From the NCBI GenBank assembly GCA_963565915.1, contig OY751486.1, forward strand, positions 682,001 to 746,000: a stretch of 64,000 nucleotides of DNA. Direction: 5' to 3'. The position numbers and the translations under genes were made by a program. Of the stretch, positions 22,142-34,150 are shown in pieces. Every line of letters starts with the position of its first letter. The stretch's first letter is position 1. The notes beneath the pieces are model-generated. The model ran no database searches. It was not told the origin of the DNA and saw nothing but the letters and a program-made list of their open reading frames with translations. Source of the stretch: Entoloma clypeatum (taxonomy: Eukaryota > Basidiomycota > Agaricomycetes > Agaricales > Entolomataceae).

Positions 22142-22651
22142 GTATTTCCCCCTTAGGGCCGAACCCATGAGGACCTAGATGGTCGGTGCATGCGAAACAC
22201 GTCATGTGGTGTGTTGGTAGAAAATACCGTTCACGTGGTTCTTAATCTCCCTTTGTTCTACTGTGGTCAACTGCTCCGAAAAGATGTTGGCAATTCCAGC
22301 AACCCAAGAACTCAACAACGAAATGGAAGAGTTACAACGCAAGCTCGCACAGGTGAAGGAGAAGAAGCGAGCAGCGGTGGAGGAGGCTGTCAAGAAGGCT
22401 GAGGAGGAGAAGTGGGTAGCAGAGGAAAAGCAGGTAGCAGAGGAAAGATGGGTGGCAGAGGAGAATCGGGTGGCAGAGGAGACGGCGGCGAGGAAGAGGG
22501 CCATCACTGTGGCCACCGAACAAGGCACGTCGGGGAGCCCGGCAGAGAAGAAGAAAAAGAGGAAGGCGGATGAGGTGACCGCAACGGTCAGAGAGGGGTC
22601 GGCGCCTGTAAGAGGTGCATCATGAAGAAGGTCGAGTGTGAGCACAACGAG

Positions 22652-22810
22652 TGTTGATGCACGATCGTACCACAGACGATCATCTGACAAGCCAAACGGT
22701 AATCAGTACATATAGTCGATAAACAGACATGACAAAACATATGTACACACCCCAGATCGCCTCCTCACTGGTCCGCTTCTAAGCACATTCCTCGCCCTTA
22801 CCTATCAACA
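22652..22810 (+). repeat. copia-1 5' LTR
   Basis: TGTTGATGCACGATCG to CCTTACCTATCAACA; 159 bp. Confidence 0.94.
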
Positions 22811-22825
22811 GGTTATGGGCCCTGG
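22811..22825 (+). other. copia-1 primer-binding site, initiator-Met half-tRNA type
   Basis: GGTTATGGGCCCTGG starts at the LTR end. It is complementary to the anticodon stem-loop of initiator tRNA-Met (..GGGCCCATAACC), the half-tRNA priming known from Drosophila copia. Confidence 0.75.
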
Positions 22826-22939
22826 CCTGTAATTGACCAGTGTAATCCACGAGGCTGTATCGACAATATAGCTTGCTCTTTTTCTAATTCATCCTCCAAA
22901 TTTTCATTCTGCTTGTAACCCCATATTTCGACTTGGAAC

Positions 22940-25900
22940 ATGTATAACAACACTTCTGGCTCATCTACTCAAGTTCCGGCTCAACCTCTCACCCAATATC
23001 CACAACAAAATCAAGGTCACATTCCAACCCCACTATTTACTCCCATTTCGCAGACCCCTCTGCCCGATGGCACCTTGACAAAAATCGACCTCCAAAATCT
23101 CGGCTCTCTCGCTCGCGTTTCGAACCCCTTCAATGGCGAAAATTATCGCTCCTGGTGCGCCTCTATGCACATGCTCTTCGGGTCGATTGGTGTTCTCAGA
23201 TATGTAACCGGGACTCTGCTCAAACCAGGCAGTGATCAGCCCCTAGATCAAGCAATCTGGGAGCAAAATGACTTCTCTATACAAACCAACAGCCGCGAAA
23301 AGATGAAGTAACATCCACGACATACATTGAAGAAGTGGATGGTAACGGCGAGAAAGCATTACAAACCTATGTATCTAGTTATAGCTCAGGATGGTATCCT
23401 GAGTTAGACGAAATGGATGGGTCCTTCGTGGACCACAGTCGTTTTTATGATTGGTTGGCTGACTCGGCGACTACCTCTCACATAGGAAACTCACGTGATG
23501 CCTTCATCAGATATGAACCCCTTAACAATGTAACTGTTCAAGGGGTGGCAGGCTGTAAAACCTTGCCTGAAGGACGTGGAACAGTTCAAATCGAATCCGA
23601 CGTAAATGAACAAAAACATATTCTACAATTGACGGATGTATTATACATCCCCAATAATCCACAAAACTTATTTTCTATTGGTCGATGGGACAGGCATGGT
23701 GGTCGTCTCGAAATTGATCATGCAAAACTATACATGCTTGACAAAAACGGTCAGCGTTTAATCGAGGGTGATAAAACAGAAAATAACCTTTATAAACTAA
23801 ATTTCAAAATTTGAATGCCTACTCTCGAACAGGATTCATATCAAATTCTTGAACCCTCCAAGCAACCAGCCCGACTGAAAAAAACTTTGCCAGACTGGGA
23901 GACATGGCACCGTTGTTTTGGTCATATTGGATATAGTGGCCTTCAAAAAATGGTAGACGACGGCCTTGTAACCGGTCTTGATATTGACTTGAAAAGCCCA
24001 AAACCGGACTGCATGGCATGTACTATGGCTAAACAGACTGTTAGGGGTTTTCCCAAAGATGCACCGTGACGTGCAACAAAACCTGGGCAGATAACTCATC
24101 TTGATGTTGTCGGCCCCATGCCCGTAACATCGCTACAAGGAAATAACTATTTTCTTGATCTTGTCGATGAATTCACACATGTGACAACTGTAAAAGGTCT
24201 GGCAAAAAAGAGTGATGCGACGCAGAAAGTCACGGATTACCTTACCTACCTAAAGACACATAGCATGACCCCCGAAGAGATCTGAATTGACGGGGGAGGT
24301 GAATTTAAAGATCTAATCGAATGGTGTCAGAAGGAAGGCATAGGAATCCAACTTACAGCGCCATATTCATCCTCTCAAAATGGCATTGCTGAACGTAACA
24401 ATCGGACACTGCAAGAACTTATGAGAGCTATGATAGCTGCTCAAAATCTCAGACCATACCTCTGGGAATATGCAGTTCTACATGCGGCATATATCCGTAA
24501 TTGGGCGTATACTCGAACTCTAAAAAATGTTACACCAATTGAAAAATGGTCCAACAAAAAACCAAATGTCACACACCTTCGTGAATTTGGCGTGCCGGTG
24601 TGGATTTTATGGCAAGGTAACATGAGGAAGGGAAAATTTGACCCTCGTTCAACCAAAAAGATCTTCATTGGTTTCAAAGATGGGTCCAATTCAGTAAAAT
24701 ATCTTGATCCCGAAACAAGGAGAGTACTCACCTCTCATAACTTTTGTTTCATCTCTGCCTCCGACGAAAACCCTCCACCAATTGAAGGTATTGAAATAGA
24801 ACTCTCTCTCCAGATATTTTATCTGAGGGGGAGGAAAACGAGGGACACAGTCAAATGATTGACACGTCGGAAGCTAATAAAAGAAACAGAGATCCTTCTG
24901 AGGAACCCCAAATTTCTCAAAAGAAGCCGCGCCTTGATTATAACAGGCTAAACGAACCCTGGAGGTTCCCAGATGAAGAAGAAACAAACGAAATAACCCT
25001 TACCTCTGCCGACATCATATATCATGCTCTTTCAGAAACCCCTCTCGGCGGCAATGATCCCAAGTCCCTAAAAGATGCTCGCAACTCCCCCGAATGGGAG
25101 AAAGCAATTGACACCGAACTTCGTCAACTAGCAGACAAAGGGACCTGGGAGCTTGTTGATAAATCGCCGGATGTCAAACCAATACCTAATAAATGGGTAC
25201 TCACAAAAAAGCATAATAAAGAGGGAAAATTAATCAAATATAAGGCAAGATTAGTAGCAAAAGGATTTGCCCAACGCCTGGGGCAAGACTTTAATGAAAC
25301 ATATGCACCTGTCGTTCGCCTTGAAACGATCAGGGCAATTGCGGCACTCGTGCCAAAATTAGGGTTAAAAGTCCAACAAATGGACGTAAAAGGTGCCTAC
25401 CTAAACGGTAACCCGCAGGAACGAGTCTATATGAAACAGCCTGTGGGTTATGATGATGGAACTCACCAAATATGCCGTCTCATCAAAACTATCTATGGCT
25501 TGAAACAAGCTGGCTGCGAGTGGAACATTGAGCTCGACCAATGATTAAAGTCGATCGGATTCAGGCCGTTGTGGTCTGATCCTTGCGTGTACATTCGACG
25601 GATGCACGACGAACTCGAAATCATTACTGTCTGGGTTGACGACCTACTTATTTTTACGACGACAGATGAACTGATGAAGAAAATGAAGCTTGAATTATCA
25701 TCTATTCTTGAATTAACGGACATGGGGAATCCTGCCAAAATTGTCGGTATCGAAATTACACAAACTGACGACGCAATAATGTTAACTCAAAAACAATACA
25801 TCAAAAGCATTTTACGTACTCACAGTATGCAGGATGCGAACCCCGTCCGAACTCCCCTTGATCCAAATATCATCCTCGAACCTAACCCAGAAACACATGC

Positions 25901-26588
25901 ATATAACGCCAGCAACTCATATGCCAATATAATTGGTTCCCTCCAATTCCTAGCGACCGCTACTCGTCCCGATATTTTGTTTGCAGTAAACCGTCTTGCT
26001 GCATATGTAGGAAACCCAAGCGCTTCGCATTACACGGCAGCTAAACGTGTACTTTGTTATCTTGCTGGAACAAAAAACTGTGGCATTACGTACCATAAGG
26101 GGGAGGAGACAGCAAAATCTCCATTTCATGGTTATGCAGATGCTGCATATGCAAACGCTGATGATTGTCGTTCAACTTCAGGATATGTCTTCTTGAATAG
26201 TGGCGGCGCGATAAGCTGGGGATCTCGAAAACAAACTATCGTTGCCCTATCATCCACGGAAGCTGAATATGTTGCATTATCAGAAGCTGGACGAGAACTC
26301 ATCTGGCTGAAAACTCTATACGAAGAGTTAGGCTTCCCAACAGCAGACCCTATCCTTCTCCTGGGCGACAACGATGGCTCCATCGCAATGGCTAAAAAGC
26401 CCATATTCCATAAACAATCCAAACATATCGAAATTCGGTGGCACTGGATTCGTCAACAAATTGAACTTGGACATATAACCTTACAAGATTGTCGGGACCC
26501 CCAACAGACTGCCGATATCCTAACCAAAGCACTACCTCCACCCAAATTCACTCAACATCACTACGAGCTCGGGATATCCGTAGCTTGA
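22940..26588 (+). pseudogene. copia-1 Gag-Pol polyprotein, broken
   Basis: Gag starts at 22940 (MYNNTSGSSTQVPAQPL) and loses its frame near 23311 after NSREKMK; most of gag is deleted. Protease follows (YDWLADSATTSHI near 23455), then the pre-integrase zinc module (WHRCFGHIGYS..CMACTMAK). Integrase has Asp in THLDVVGP, Asp in IDGGGEF and Glu in NGIAERNNR. RT has WVLTKKHN, ARLVAKGF, MDVKGAYLNG, YGLKQAG and WVDDLLIF. RNase H has GYADAAYAN, ALSSTEAEYVALSEA and ADILTKAL. TGA stops occur at 23812, 24067, 24283 and 25542; three of these fit CGA (Arg). A frameshift lies in a (CT)n run at about 24799-24808. Gene order protease-integrase-RT-RNase H is that of Ty1/copia. Confidence 0.9.
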
Positions 26589-26596
26589 GGGGGGAG

Positions 26597-26755
26597 TGTT
26601 GACGCACGATCGTACCGCAGACAATCATCTGACAAGCCAAACAGTAATCAGTACATATAGTCGATAAACAGACATGACCAAACATATGTACACACCCCAG
26701 ATCGCCTCCTCACTGGTCCGCTTCTAAGCGCATTCCTCGCCCTTACCTATCAACA
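26597..26755 (+). repeat. copia-1 3' LTR
   Basis: TGTTGACGCACGATCG to CCTTACCTATCAACA; 159 bp, followed by the ACGAG duplication. Confidence 0.94.
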
Positions 26756-27505
26756 ACGAGTACATTCTTTGTTTCTTGTCGTTGATTTGATCTAACCATT
26801 GTCTTTTAGTACTCGTAAGACAACGTCGTGCAAAGGCTGCATTAAGGACAGAAAGAAGTGCGAGGTCGGAGGGTCGGAGGTGAAGTCGGAGGTGAAGTCG
26901 GAGGCGAAGCGCACAGTGAAGGTGAAGGGAAAAGGGAAAGCGACAGAGGTCGGAGGGTCGGAGTCAGAGGTGACGCTGTTGAGTGTCTTGAAGGAGATTT
27001 TGGTGGAGACGAGGCAGATCCGAAGACTGCTCTCAGCAGTTGAAGGAACTGTCAATATTGCGTACATGCCAGAGGAAGTGGAGGAATCAGAGTTGGAGTC
27101 GGAGGGATTGGGAAAGTCGGATGTGAATGAGGAGATAGAGGAGTTGAGCCTGGAGCAGAGGCTGGTGAAGAAGATCAAGCAAGACATGTTGAATCAGAAG
27201 AGGTTGGATATGCCGGAGCAGTCCGACATGGACATATCGGATGAGTCGGAGAAGGAGGCGGGGCCTTCTAATAAGAAACAACGTACTGAGTAGATGATGA
27301 ATAGTACTTGTTTTTTTTTTTGATTCAGAGTGACAAAAGCAGACCAGGCTTGTTGGGATAAGCGGAATGAAAGTCGGAGATGAGTTCTGGGGCATTTTCC
27401 AATTTATTGGCTGGTAGCCAAGAGAATTCTTCATCAGTGTCTTTGTATCCTAACCAACGGACGAAGTATCGTAGCTTGCAACTACGTCATCGGTCAATCT
27501 TGGAG

Positions 27506-28784
27506 TCAATGATTTCTGCGATTGAATGTCAGAGGTACCATCCGATGGATGTCGGCTTGGATCTGGTAACGTCGCTGCGCATCGGAGATGGTGGATTTTA
27601 GCTCTTGGTGTAGCTCGTCTAGGTCGGTCACGAAGGATCGAGCTCGGGAAGAGGCGAGGTCGTGTTCTGGGTGAACAGTGATGTTCGGATGATAACCCTT
27701 GTTAGCGAGGAAAGGTGAGATGCCAGTCGTAGCACTAGGTGCGTTGTTGTATGTGAACTCCGCAATCGGAAGGAGAGCGGACCAGTTGTCTTGTTGGTAG
27801 TTGCAGAATATGTGCAAGTACTGTTCGAGTGTCTGGTTAGTGCGTTCAGTTTGGCCATCACCTTCAGGGTGGTAACCAGAAGTGAAGTGAAGGGTCATGT
27901 TTAGAGCTTTTCCGAGGGATCGGAAGAATCGGGATACAAATTCGGGGCCGCGGTCGGAGGTGACATGTTCGGGTACGCCATGTTTAGAGAAGACATGTAG
28001 TACGAAAAGGACGGCGAGATCTTCGGAGGTGCAATTAATGGTTGTCGGAATGAAGATGCTTTGCTTTGTGAATTGGTCAACGATAACGAGGATGACATCG
28101 AAGTTGTCGGAGGTTGGAAGAGTCTCAATGAAATCCATGGATATGGAATTCCAAGAACGTTTGGGGATCAGGAGTTGTTTGAGTAAGCCATAAGGCTTAT
28201 GTCGCTGTGGTTTCGATCACATGCAGGTGGTACATGACTTGCAATAGTGTTTCACAAAATCACGTATTCTGGGCCAGGTGTAATCACGCTGAATGAGGCT
28301 GGGTGTCTTGTTCTGACCTGGATGTCCAGCAAGCATATGATCGTGCTTCTGTTGTAGGATGCGAAGTCGGAGGTCGTCGGAGTCAGGGATGTAGATGTGA
28401 TTGTCATGTCAGAGGAAACCGTCGGAATCGAGGGACCAGCGAGGTTTGGGATCTTTTAAGTGAGTGTTGTAGAGAGTGTCGGAAGGGAGTGATTTCAGGA
28501 TGTCGTGGTGAAGCTTCTCAGTGTCCATAATGATGGTTGCACGGAGGACAGGTTCTAGAAGTTGGGTCGCGCGAAGTGAAGTGGAAAGCTGTTCTTGTGA
28601 AAACACTGGTTGGAGGTTGGTCGGATTGATATCCGCATAGTTGCTATTTCCCCCTTTTGGGTAGACGTCCCATTGTCTAGTTAAAGAGTCAGGTTTTGTT
28701 CCCAAACGGCCAGGGCGGAAGCGGATGATGAGGTTGAACTGGGAAAGGTGTTCCGACCATCGGACTTGCCCAGTAGCCAGCATC
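27506..28784 (-). pseudogene. gypsy-2 RNase H tail and integrase, two TGA stops
   Basis: The frame begins with ATGQVRWSEHLSQFN.., RFRPGRLGTKPDSLTR (end of RNase H), passes a TGA near 28407 and another near 28216, then the integrase: HDHMLAGHPG and CKSCTTCM (HHCC module), Asp in MDFIETLP, Asp in SDRGPEF and Glu in GQTERTNQ. It runs out at 27506 in a degenerate end. Both TGA codons stand where arginine is usual (LR-H-D.., C-M-R-S-K). Reverse transcriptase is missing: the sequence just upstream is gag. Confidence 0.88.
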
Positions 28785-29589
28785 AATGTTATGGGCCATT
28801 ACTTTCAACTCGGCGAGAGTCTTTGGTTTGGGAAAAGTCCCCAAAACGTCCTTGATGTGTTCCGCTAAACCGGTATAGTACCGATATCGGAGCGCGCCAT
28901 CATCCCACTGCGTGCGAGCAGAAAGACGTTTGAAGTCCACGTTGTAACGTAGGATCTTCTGATTGTCGCACATCCGAAGGTGATCCAGGCTATCCTCTGC
29001 TTCTCCGGTCGGATCGGAGGATGTGCACAAAGGCGGACCAGTCGTCCAACCAGACAGAGTCGTTGTCGGACTCTCCCGAGAGGGTGGGCTCAAACCATTC
29101 GAGCGCGGTTCCTCGGAGGTACAACAGAGCAAAAATGACTTTGTTATCATCGTCGTCAAAGGTGGGGTTGTTTCGGAAATATAGTGTGCATTGTGCGAGG
29201 AAACTGGTGAGTTTCTGAGAGTCGGAACCATCAAAAGTGTCGGGTTCCTTCGACTTCTTTTTCGGAGTCTTCGGAGTCTCTCTACGTCGGAGCTCCTGCG
29301 TCATAAGCATAATTGCTTCAGCGAGGTTTGGAGTTTGCTCGCGACGGAAAGGATTGTTGTCATCAAAAGGAGAAGTCGGAGATTTGTGGGAATGACGGGA
29401 TCCTTCAGGGATCGGAGGTCCCAATGTCTGAGGTGTTCGGGGACGTGGTGTCGGAGATATGGGGTCAGGTTTGGGTTCTGCGGAAAGATCTTGGAACATA
29501 TGTAGAAATGACGCCCTGGTGTCCTGCAGGTTTGAAGCTTCTGCCGCTGCTGCTGCTGCGCGGGAGTTCTGAGCGGTGCGGGCTGCCAT
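28785..29589 (-). pseudogene. gypsy-2 Gag, frameshifted and joined to RNase H
   Basis: ATG at 29589 starts MAARTAQNSRAAAAAAEASN, followed by a Pro/Thr-rich linker and the capsid-like domain (PDTFDGSDSQKLTSFLAQC, YFRNNPTFDDDDNKV, YLRGTALEWFEP). A frameshift near 29010 separates it from the continuation EAEDSLDHLRMCDNQKILRY, YRYYTGLAEHIKDVL and TLAELKVMAHNIDAGYW. This last word is directly followed, near 28784, by the RNase H tail, so the zinc knuckle, protease and RT were lost in one deletion. Confidence 0.85.
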
Positions 29590-29635
29590 AACTGGAATTT
29601 GAAATACAGATAAGCGAGTGGCAGTTTGAATATAC

Positions 29636-30079
29636 TGTTAAGAACTGAACGACGAAATGTCAGAGCTATGTCGGACACGTCGGAGGGTCGGAGGTTGAGA
29701 ATGTGAATGGCGTAGTGGTAAAGACTTGGCTTCAACTTGTGTGTTGCGCCCTTGCTAATATGTCGGGGTGTCTTTATTATGGTCGGAGTCGGACTCAAGT
29801 CAAGAGTCAGAGAGGATGTTTGGTCGAGACTAAGTTGATATTCAAACTGAAGGTAATACAAGATTATACGTAGGTTTATATAGTATGTCGGAGGACGTGT
29901 GGATTCGTCAGAGTCGGAGAACGAGTGGCTAATGTCGGAGTCGGATAGTAAGTGGCTTTCGGAGATGTGAACATAACTACAGAGGTAATGTAAGTATCGT
30001 ACGTAGTGAGAAGGTTCGTAACAGTAAGTACAATGTAATCAAGTATTAGTCAAAATGTCGGAGGAGTCAGATCGGAGGA
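29636..30079 (-). repeat. gypsy-2 5' LTR, truncated
   Basis: Aligns with 21650 onward (TGTTAAGAACTGA..) up to GATCGGAGGA and then breaks off. The missing end is the 5' edge of the element, so no outer target duplication can be checked. Confidence 0.88.
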
Positions 30080-30165
30080 CTCGGGTTGTGTCGCGGGCTT
30101 GGCGCGCAGCCATGCGCAATCATCGATAAATGGCTTTGTGCCATCGTACTATTAGGGAACATTTT

Positions 30166-30497
30166 TATTGGAGGTACGTGCATAAAGCAGCGATACCCTC
30201 AAAGGAAGTGCTTAACTCAGACCTATGTACTTACAGGCTGTGAGGTGCTGTGTGGTAGTAGGTAGTCAAGAAAGACTTATCGATTGTGAGTGTCTATGAC
30301 AGGTATATATACTACTGGAGCCAAACACATGTAAATAATTAAGGGTAGGTAGACCGGGGTAAGTAACCCTGGGTAGTTCTAGAAGCGTCTGATGGAAGTC
30401 TTCTAGAACATTCTAGATCTTATTTAGGTAAGCTAATCTAATCTAATCTAATCTATCCTGATGTCAGAGATGAGAAATGGAGCATGACGCTTCAACA
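30166..30497 (-). repeat. copia-2 3' LTR
   Basis: 332 bp; contains the run TAATCTAATCTAATCTAATC (reverse of (AGATT)n) at about 30433-30452, also present in the LTRs of copia-3 and copia-4. Confidence 0.85.
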
Positions 30498-30532
30498 CTC
30501 CCCCTCAATCTGAACAGATTGCATCTAGGCGA

Positions 30533-33500
30533 TCATGCAATATTGATCAAGCCGAGCATTTTCCTGAATTTTGTAAATTTAACATGTGCCAAATTTTTGG
30601 TCAACATGTCTGCCAAATTTTCTTCTCCAGCAACAAAGAGGTTTTCTATAAGTCCCCTTTGAACCAATTGTTGAATGTGGTGAAATTTTATTTCAATATG
30701 CTTCATCTGCTTGTCAACTACATCATTGTATGAAACAAAGATGGCGCCCTGGGAGTCAGCAAATACAGGTACTTTTGAAAGGTTAATTCCAATTTCTCCA
30801 AGTATATTGATACACCATTCAACTTGGCAACCAGTGTCAGACACAGCCATGCATTCGGCTTGTGTGCTGGAGAGAGCAATTGTTTGCATCAATTTTGTTT
30901 GCCATGATATTATGCAACCAGCGAGGGCTAGGAAGAACCCTGCTGTAGATCGGCGTGTGTGAGGGTCTGAAGCCCAATCCATATCTGTATAGGCAATCAG
31001 CCCTTCCCTATTGATACCATCATATTTCAGATGGTAATCCTTCGTTCCCACAAGGTACTTGAAGATTGATAGCGCGCGGTCAATATGTTCCTCCACAGGG
31101 TTGGCTGAGAATTGCAACATCCTTATTACTGCAAAGCAGATGTCAGGGCGTGTGCCTATCATCAGATATAGGAGGGATCTGATGATGGATTGGAAATGAG
31201 ACCTCAGTTGAGGGACAGGTTCCTCTGTGTTCAAAGGCAGTTGATAGCCTTCAGGGAGCGGAGTTGCCATTATTTTGGCATTCTCCATCCCAAATCTGGT
31301 GATAATTTTTTCCAAGTATGGAATTTGATCAACATAGATGTTTTTGCCAATCCGCCTGATATTGAGAGAAAGAAAAACTTTTGGCTCATCCTGATCTGAG
31401 AGATCTCTGAGATCATGGGTTTCCCATTGTTTCTGGAAGGCATGTTTTTTGTGTAGGGTTAATGCCGTATTTACCCCAAGGAACACTGCATCATCAACAT
31501 ATATGAGAGCAAAGGCCTTGTCTCCTGTTTTACTCTTGTGGATAAATAATCCAGCATCGGAGAAGATGCGCGTAAAGCCAAGTTCTTTCATGGAGTCGGT
31601 TAATGATCTCCACCAGGCAAGAGCAGCCTGTTTGAGCCCATACAGAGCACAATGAAGGTGGTAAATGAACCGCTCTTTCCCTGAGACAATGAAGCCTTCA
31701 GGTTGCTTCATTTATATTTCCTCATGGAGAGTTCCATAGAGGAAGGCAGATTTCACATCAAGGAAAGTGATAAAAAGATTCTCAAGCACACTAAGCGCGA
31801 GCATCAGTCTAACTGTCTCATAGCAAATGACAGGAGAGATATCTCATCATAGTCAATTCCCTCAACTTGTGAGAAGCCTTGGGCTACAAGGCATGCCTTT
31901 TTACGACCATCATGTTTGATGTCATAAACCCATCTGCAGCCTATGGCTTTTCGGTCTGCAGGGAGAGGGATTGGGTCTGTTATAACCCTGTGGGATTTGA
32001 GTATATTCCACTCATTGTGTTCCGTGTTGTACCACTCAACTCTTTCTTTGGGAGGGAAAGAGATGATATCTCTATGTTGATTTGGAAGAGGGACTTTACT
32101 AGTCGCTGCAAATGTAACGTGCTGATCTAGAAGATGTTTCAAGAGTCTATCTCCACCTTCTTGGACGAGGCGTGTAACCTCATCGTGTGCGTTGAACATT
32201 GTATAGTGACGTCCAAAGGGGTTGTGGATTGGTGCAGCAACACCATTGTCCCACAAGTTGATTTCTCCCCCTCGCAGTAGTTGTCTTCTACTGTCGAACT
32301 GCTGTCGCCGACTTGGAGTCATGTCTCCATAGGAGTCTCCCTCACGACACACATTTTCCCTGTGCCTAGCTGACCGTCTAGGTCCTAGTGCTGGCTGAGG
32401 CTCAGGTTCAACCACTGCAGGCTCATCGGCATGTGGATGTTCAAGAAGGGGATCCGGTTGACCGGCTTCCTGAGCTGGTGGTGTCCCTGTCACGGGTTGA
32501 TGTGGGGTGGAAGTAAGGTCATCGAAATCCTCAAATCCTCGTCATGCTCAACAGGCAACTGTGGCCCAGAACGAGTCTGACATTGTGGCTTTCCACATTT
32601 TGGGAACTTTGTTTCATCAAAGTTAGCCTGTCCACCATAGAAGATGGTGTTGTTAGAGTCCATGAAACGGTACCCTTTCGTTCCAGGTTTTTGGCCTAGA
32701 TAGACCATCAACTGTGATCGTGCAGCCATATTATTAGGGTGCTTATCATCTGGAATATAAACATAGGCTTGACAGCCAAAGACCTTTATGTTGGAAAGAT
32801 CAGGTTTTGTTCCTAACAGGATTTGTGATGGCGTCACCCATTTGTGGTGACACATGGGAGTCATGTTGTATAGACTCAATGCATGTTCGATTGCAAATTC
32901 CCACCAACTGGAGGATAGGCATGCATCAAAGCGGAGCACTTGTGCTTTTTCCCAGAGAGTTCGATTGAACCCCTCAGCTCGACCATTCTGTTGGTGTTGA
33001 TATGGGAGTGTTGTCTCAATCAAGATTCCCGCGTCTTGGAGTTGTCTTGTAAAAGACGCTTTAAATTCTCCCCCTCCATCTATACGCCATTTCTTAGGAA
33101 CACTATCATATTGATTCTTTACTAGTGCCAAGAAATGCTTCAAAGCGGTTGTTGCATTGGACTTCTTTCGAAGGAGCGAAATCCAACTGTGAGAGGTGCA
33201 GTCATCAAGGAACATGCACACATATTTGTATGAGATTTGGGAAATATCCATCAGATCGGTGTGAATTAAATCGAAGGGTTTGGTAGCCCTTGATTCCGAT
33301 CTAGGGTATATGACTGGTTTGTCATTTTACCCTGATTGCAACTAGCGCAATCATCATGTTTAGCAGGGATTTGCAGCTGCAGTACACCATCAAGGTGACT
33401 AGGTGCATGACAGCGCTTGGGAGCAGGCTCATTGTCGATATCTGGGATCATCCGATCCAGAATCTTGAGGGTGGCCATTGTCGGGTCCACGCCTATACGG

Positions 33501-34150
33501 TCAGCAAGCTTCTGGACAGCCTTGGGCTTCACCCATACAGATCCCCTGAATGGAACTGGTTTGGAGCCAGTGTATCGATTGGCGGGTGGACCATGTACCC
33601 TTTTGAGGAGTGCCCGCGCATCTTCTGACAGCGGCGGGGCTTGGTAGACCATTCCATTTCAGATGGTCGTTAGGGCTGGGGCAACAATATGAACGTCCCC
33701 ATCATCGAGATTGTCGACGTTGGCAGCAGTATGAGCCGCGTGCTTGTTTCCCCTTTTTCCTCGCGTCCTGCAAGGCACCTTCTTTCCTTTGTCAGCTGAA
33801 GGGCTGGAAGAGGGTCCGGCCTCAGTGTTTGTGTTCTTTTCCTTTTGGTTATGCCGGTTGGGATTCTGGCCTTTTCTCTTTACTCCAGAGATCCTCTTTG
33901 CATCGTTTTCTTGGGGAGCAGATGCTCGACCCTTGACCTGCCAGTGGAATTCCCCTTCAATGCTTTCAGTAACATCGGCCAGTGTAAACCAAGACTTTGC
34001 ATAGTTCCCGTAGAGGTTGGTCATGAGGGGGTCCCACTTGGTAGGAGTGGCGGCGGTGAGGATGATCGCTCTTAGGTAGTTGGGGAGTTCCCCAACTTGG
34101 ACGGCGATTTGATTCATAAAGGAATTTTTAGAAGATAGAAAAATTATCAA
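30533..34150 (-). pseudogene. copia-2 Gag-Pol remains
   Basis: Fragments in order on the minus strand: late gag (34150-33659; AKRISGVKRKGQNPN), a TGA, then 33652-33266 ending in part of the pre-integrase module (DDCASCNQGKMTNQ). Integrase (33251-32490) has an Asp in RIDGGGEF and the Glu-containing QNGRAEGFNR, with ECF changed to EGF at the arm after Glu. RT start (32493-31804) has CRWVYDIKHDGRKKACLVAQG; RT end and RNase H (31711-30533) have YGLKQAALAW, LIYVDDAVFLG, AYTDMDWASD, IALSSTQAECMAVS and LADMLTKNL. Frames change between all pieces and the protease is deleted between HLDGVLQLQ and IPAKHDD. It is the same broad lineage as copia-3 and copia-4. Confidence 0.87.

Larger units (their letters stand above)
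22652..26755 (+). mobile_element. Ty1/copia element copia-1, nested in gypsy-2
   Basis: Short LTRs of 159 bp (22652-22810 and 26597-26755), flanked by ACGAG (22647-22651 and 26756-26760). LTRs begin TGTTGA and end TCAACA and differ at about six of 159 positions, five of them transitions. The primer-binding site follows the 5' LTR and a polypurine tract (TTGAGGGGGGAG) precedes the 3' LTR. It interrupts the antisense gene of gypsy-2. Confidence 0.95.
22284..27293 (+). pseudogene. Antisense gene inside gypsy-2: coiled coil plus two cysteine clusters, split by copia-1
   Basis: Read against the direction of the gypsy element. Exon 1 (22284-about 22650) encodes a Glu/Lys/Ala-rich coiled coil (NNEMEELQRKLAQVKEKKRA.., EEKWVAEEKQVAEERW) and a basic run (KKKKRKADE), and after a one-base frameshift near 22590 a cysteine cluster, ACKRCIMKKVECEH. 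After removing copia-1 an intron (GTACATT..CTAACC..TTTTAG, ending 26809) leads to exon 2 with a second cluster, SCKGCIKDRKKCEV, then acidic KSEV/ESELESE repeats and a basic tail (SNKKQRTE), ending 27293. Cysteine spacing resembles fungal zinc-cluster proteins. I do not know a named family. Antisense genes downstream of integrase occur in some gypsy elements and a regulatory role is inference. Confidence 0.6.
21650..30079 (-). mobile_element. Deleted Ty3/gypsy element (gypsy-2), host of a nested copia
   Basis: LTR copies lie at 21650-22141 (complete; TGTTAAG to TGTAACA on the plus strand) and 29636-30079 (same start, but truncated at its outer end, losing about 13-40 bp before a CTCGGGTTGTG junction). 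The element reads on the minus strand: gag from 29589, then a fused RNase H tail and integrase down to 27506, then an antisense gene and the 3' LTR, preceded by a polypurine tract (AAGGGGGAAA on the minus strand). Protease, RT and most of RNase H are deleted. Copia-1 is inserted at 22652-26755. Confidence 0.9.

Noticed and set aside
22202..22690. Minus-strand ORF of 162 codons (Ser/Ala/Phe-rich)
   Set aside because: It is the complement of the Glu/Lys-rich coiled coil of the antisense gene; low complexity and no motif.
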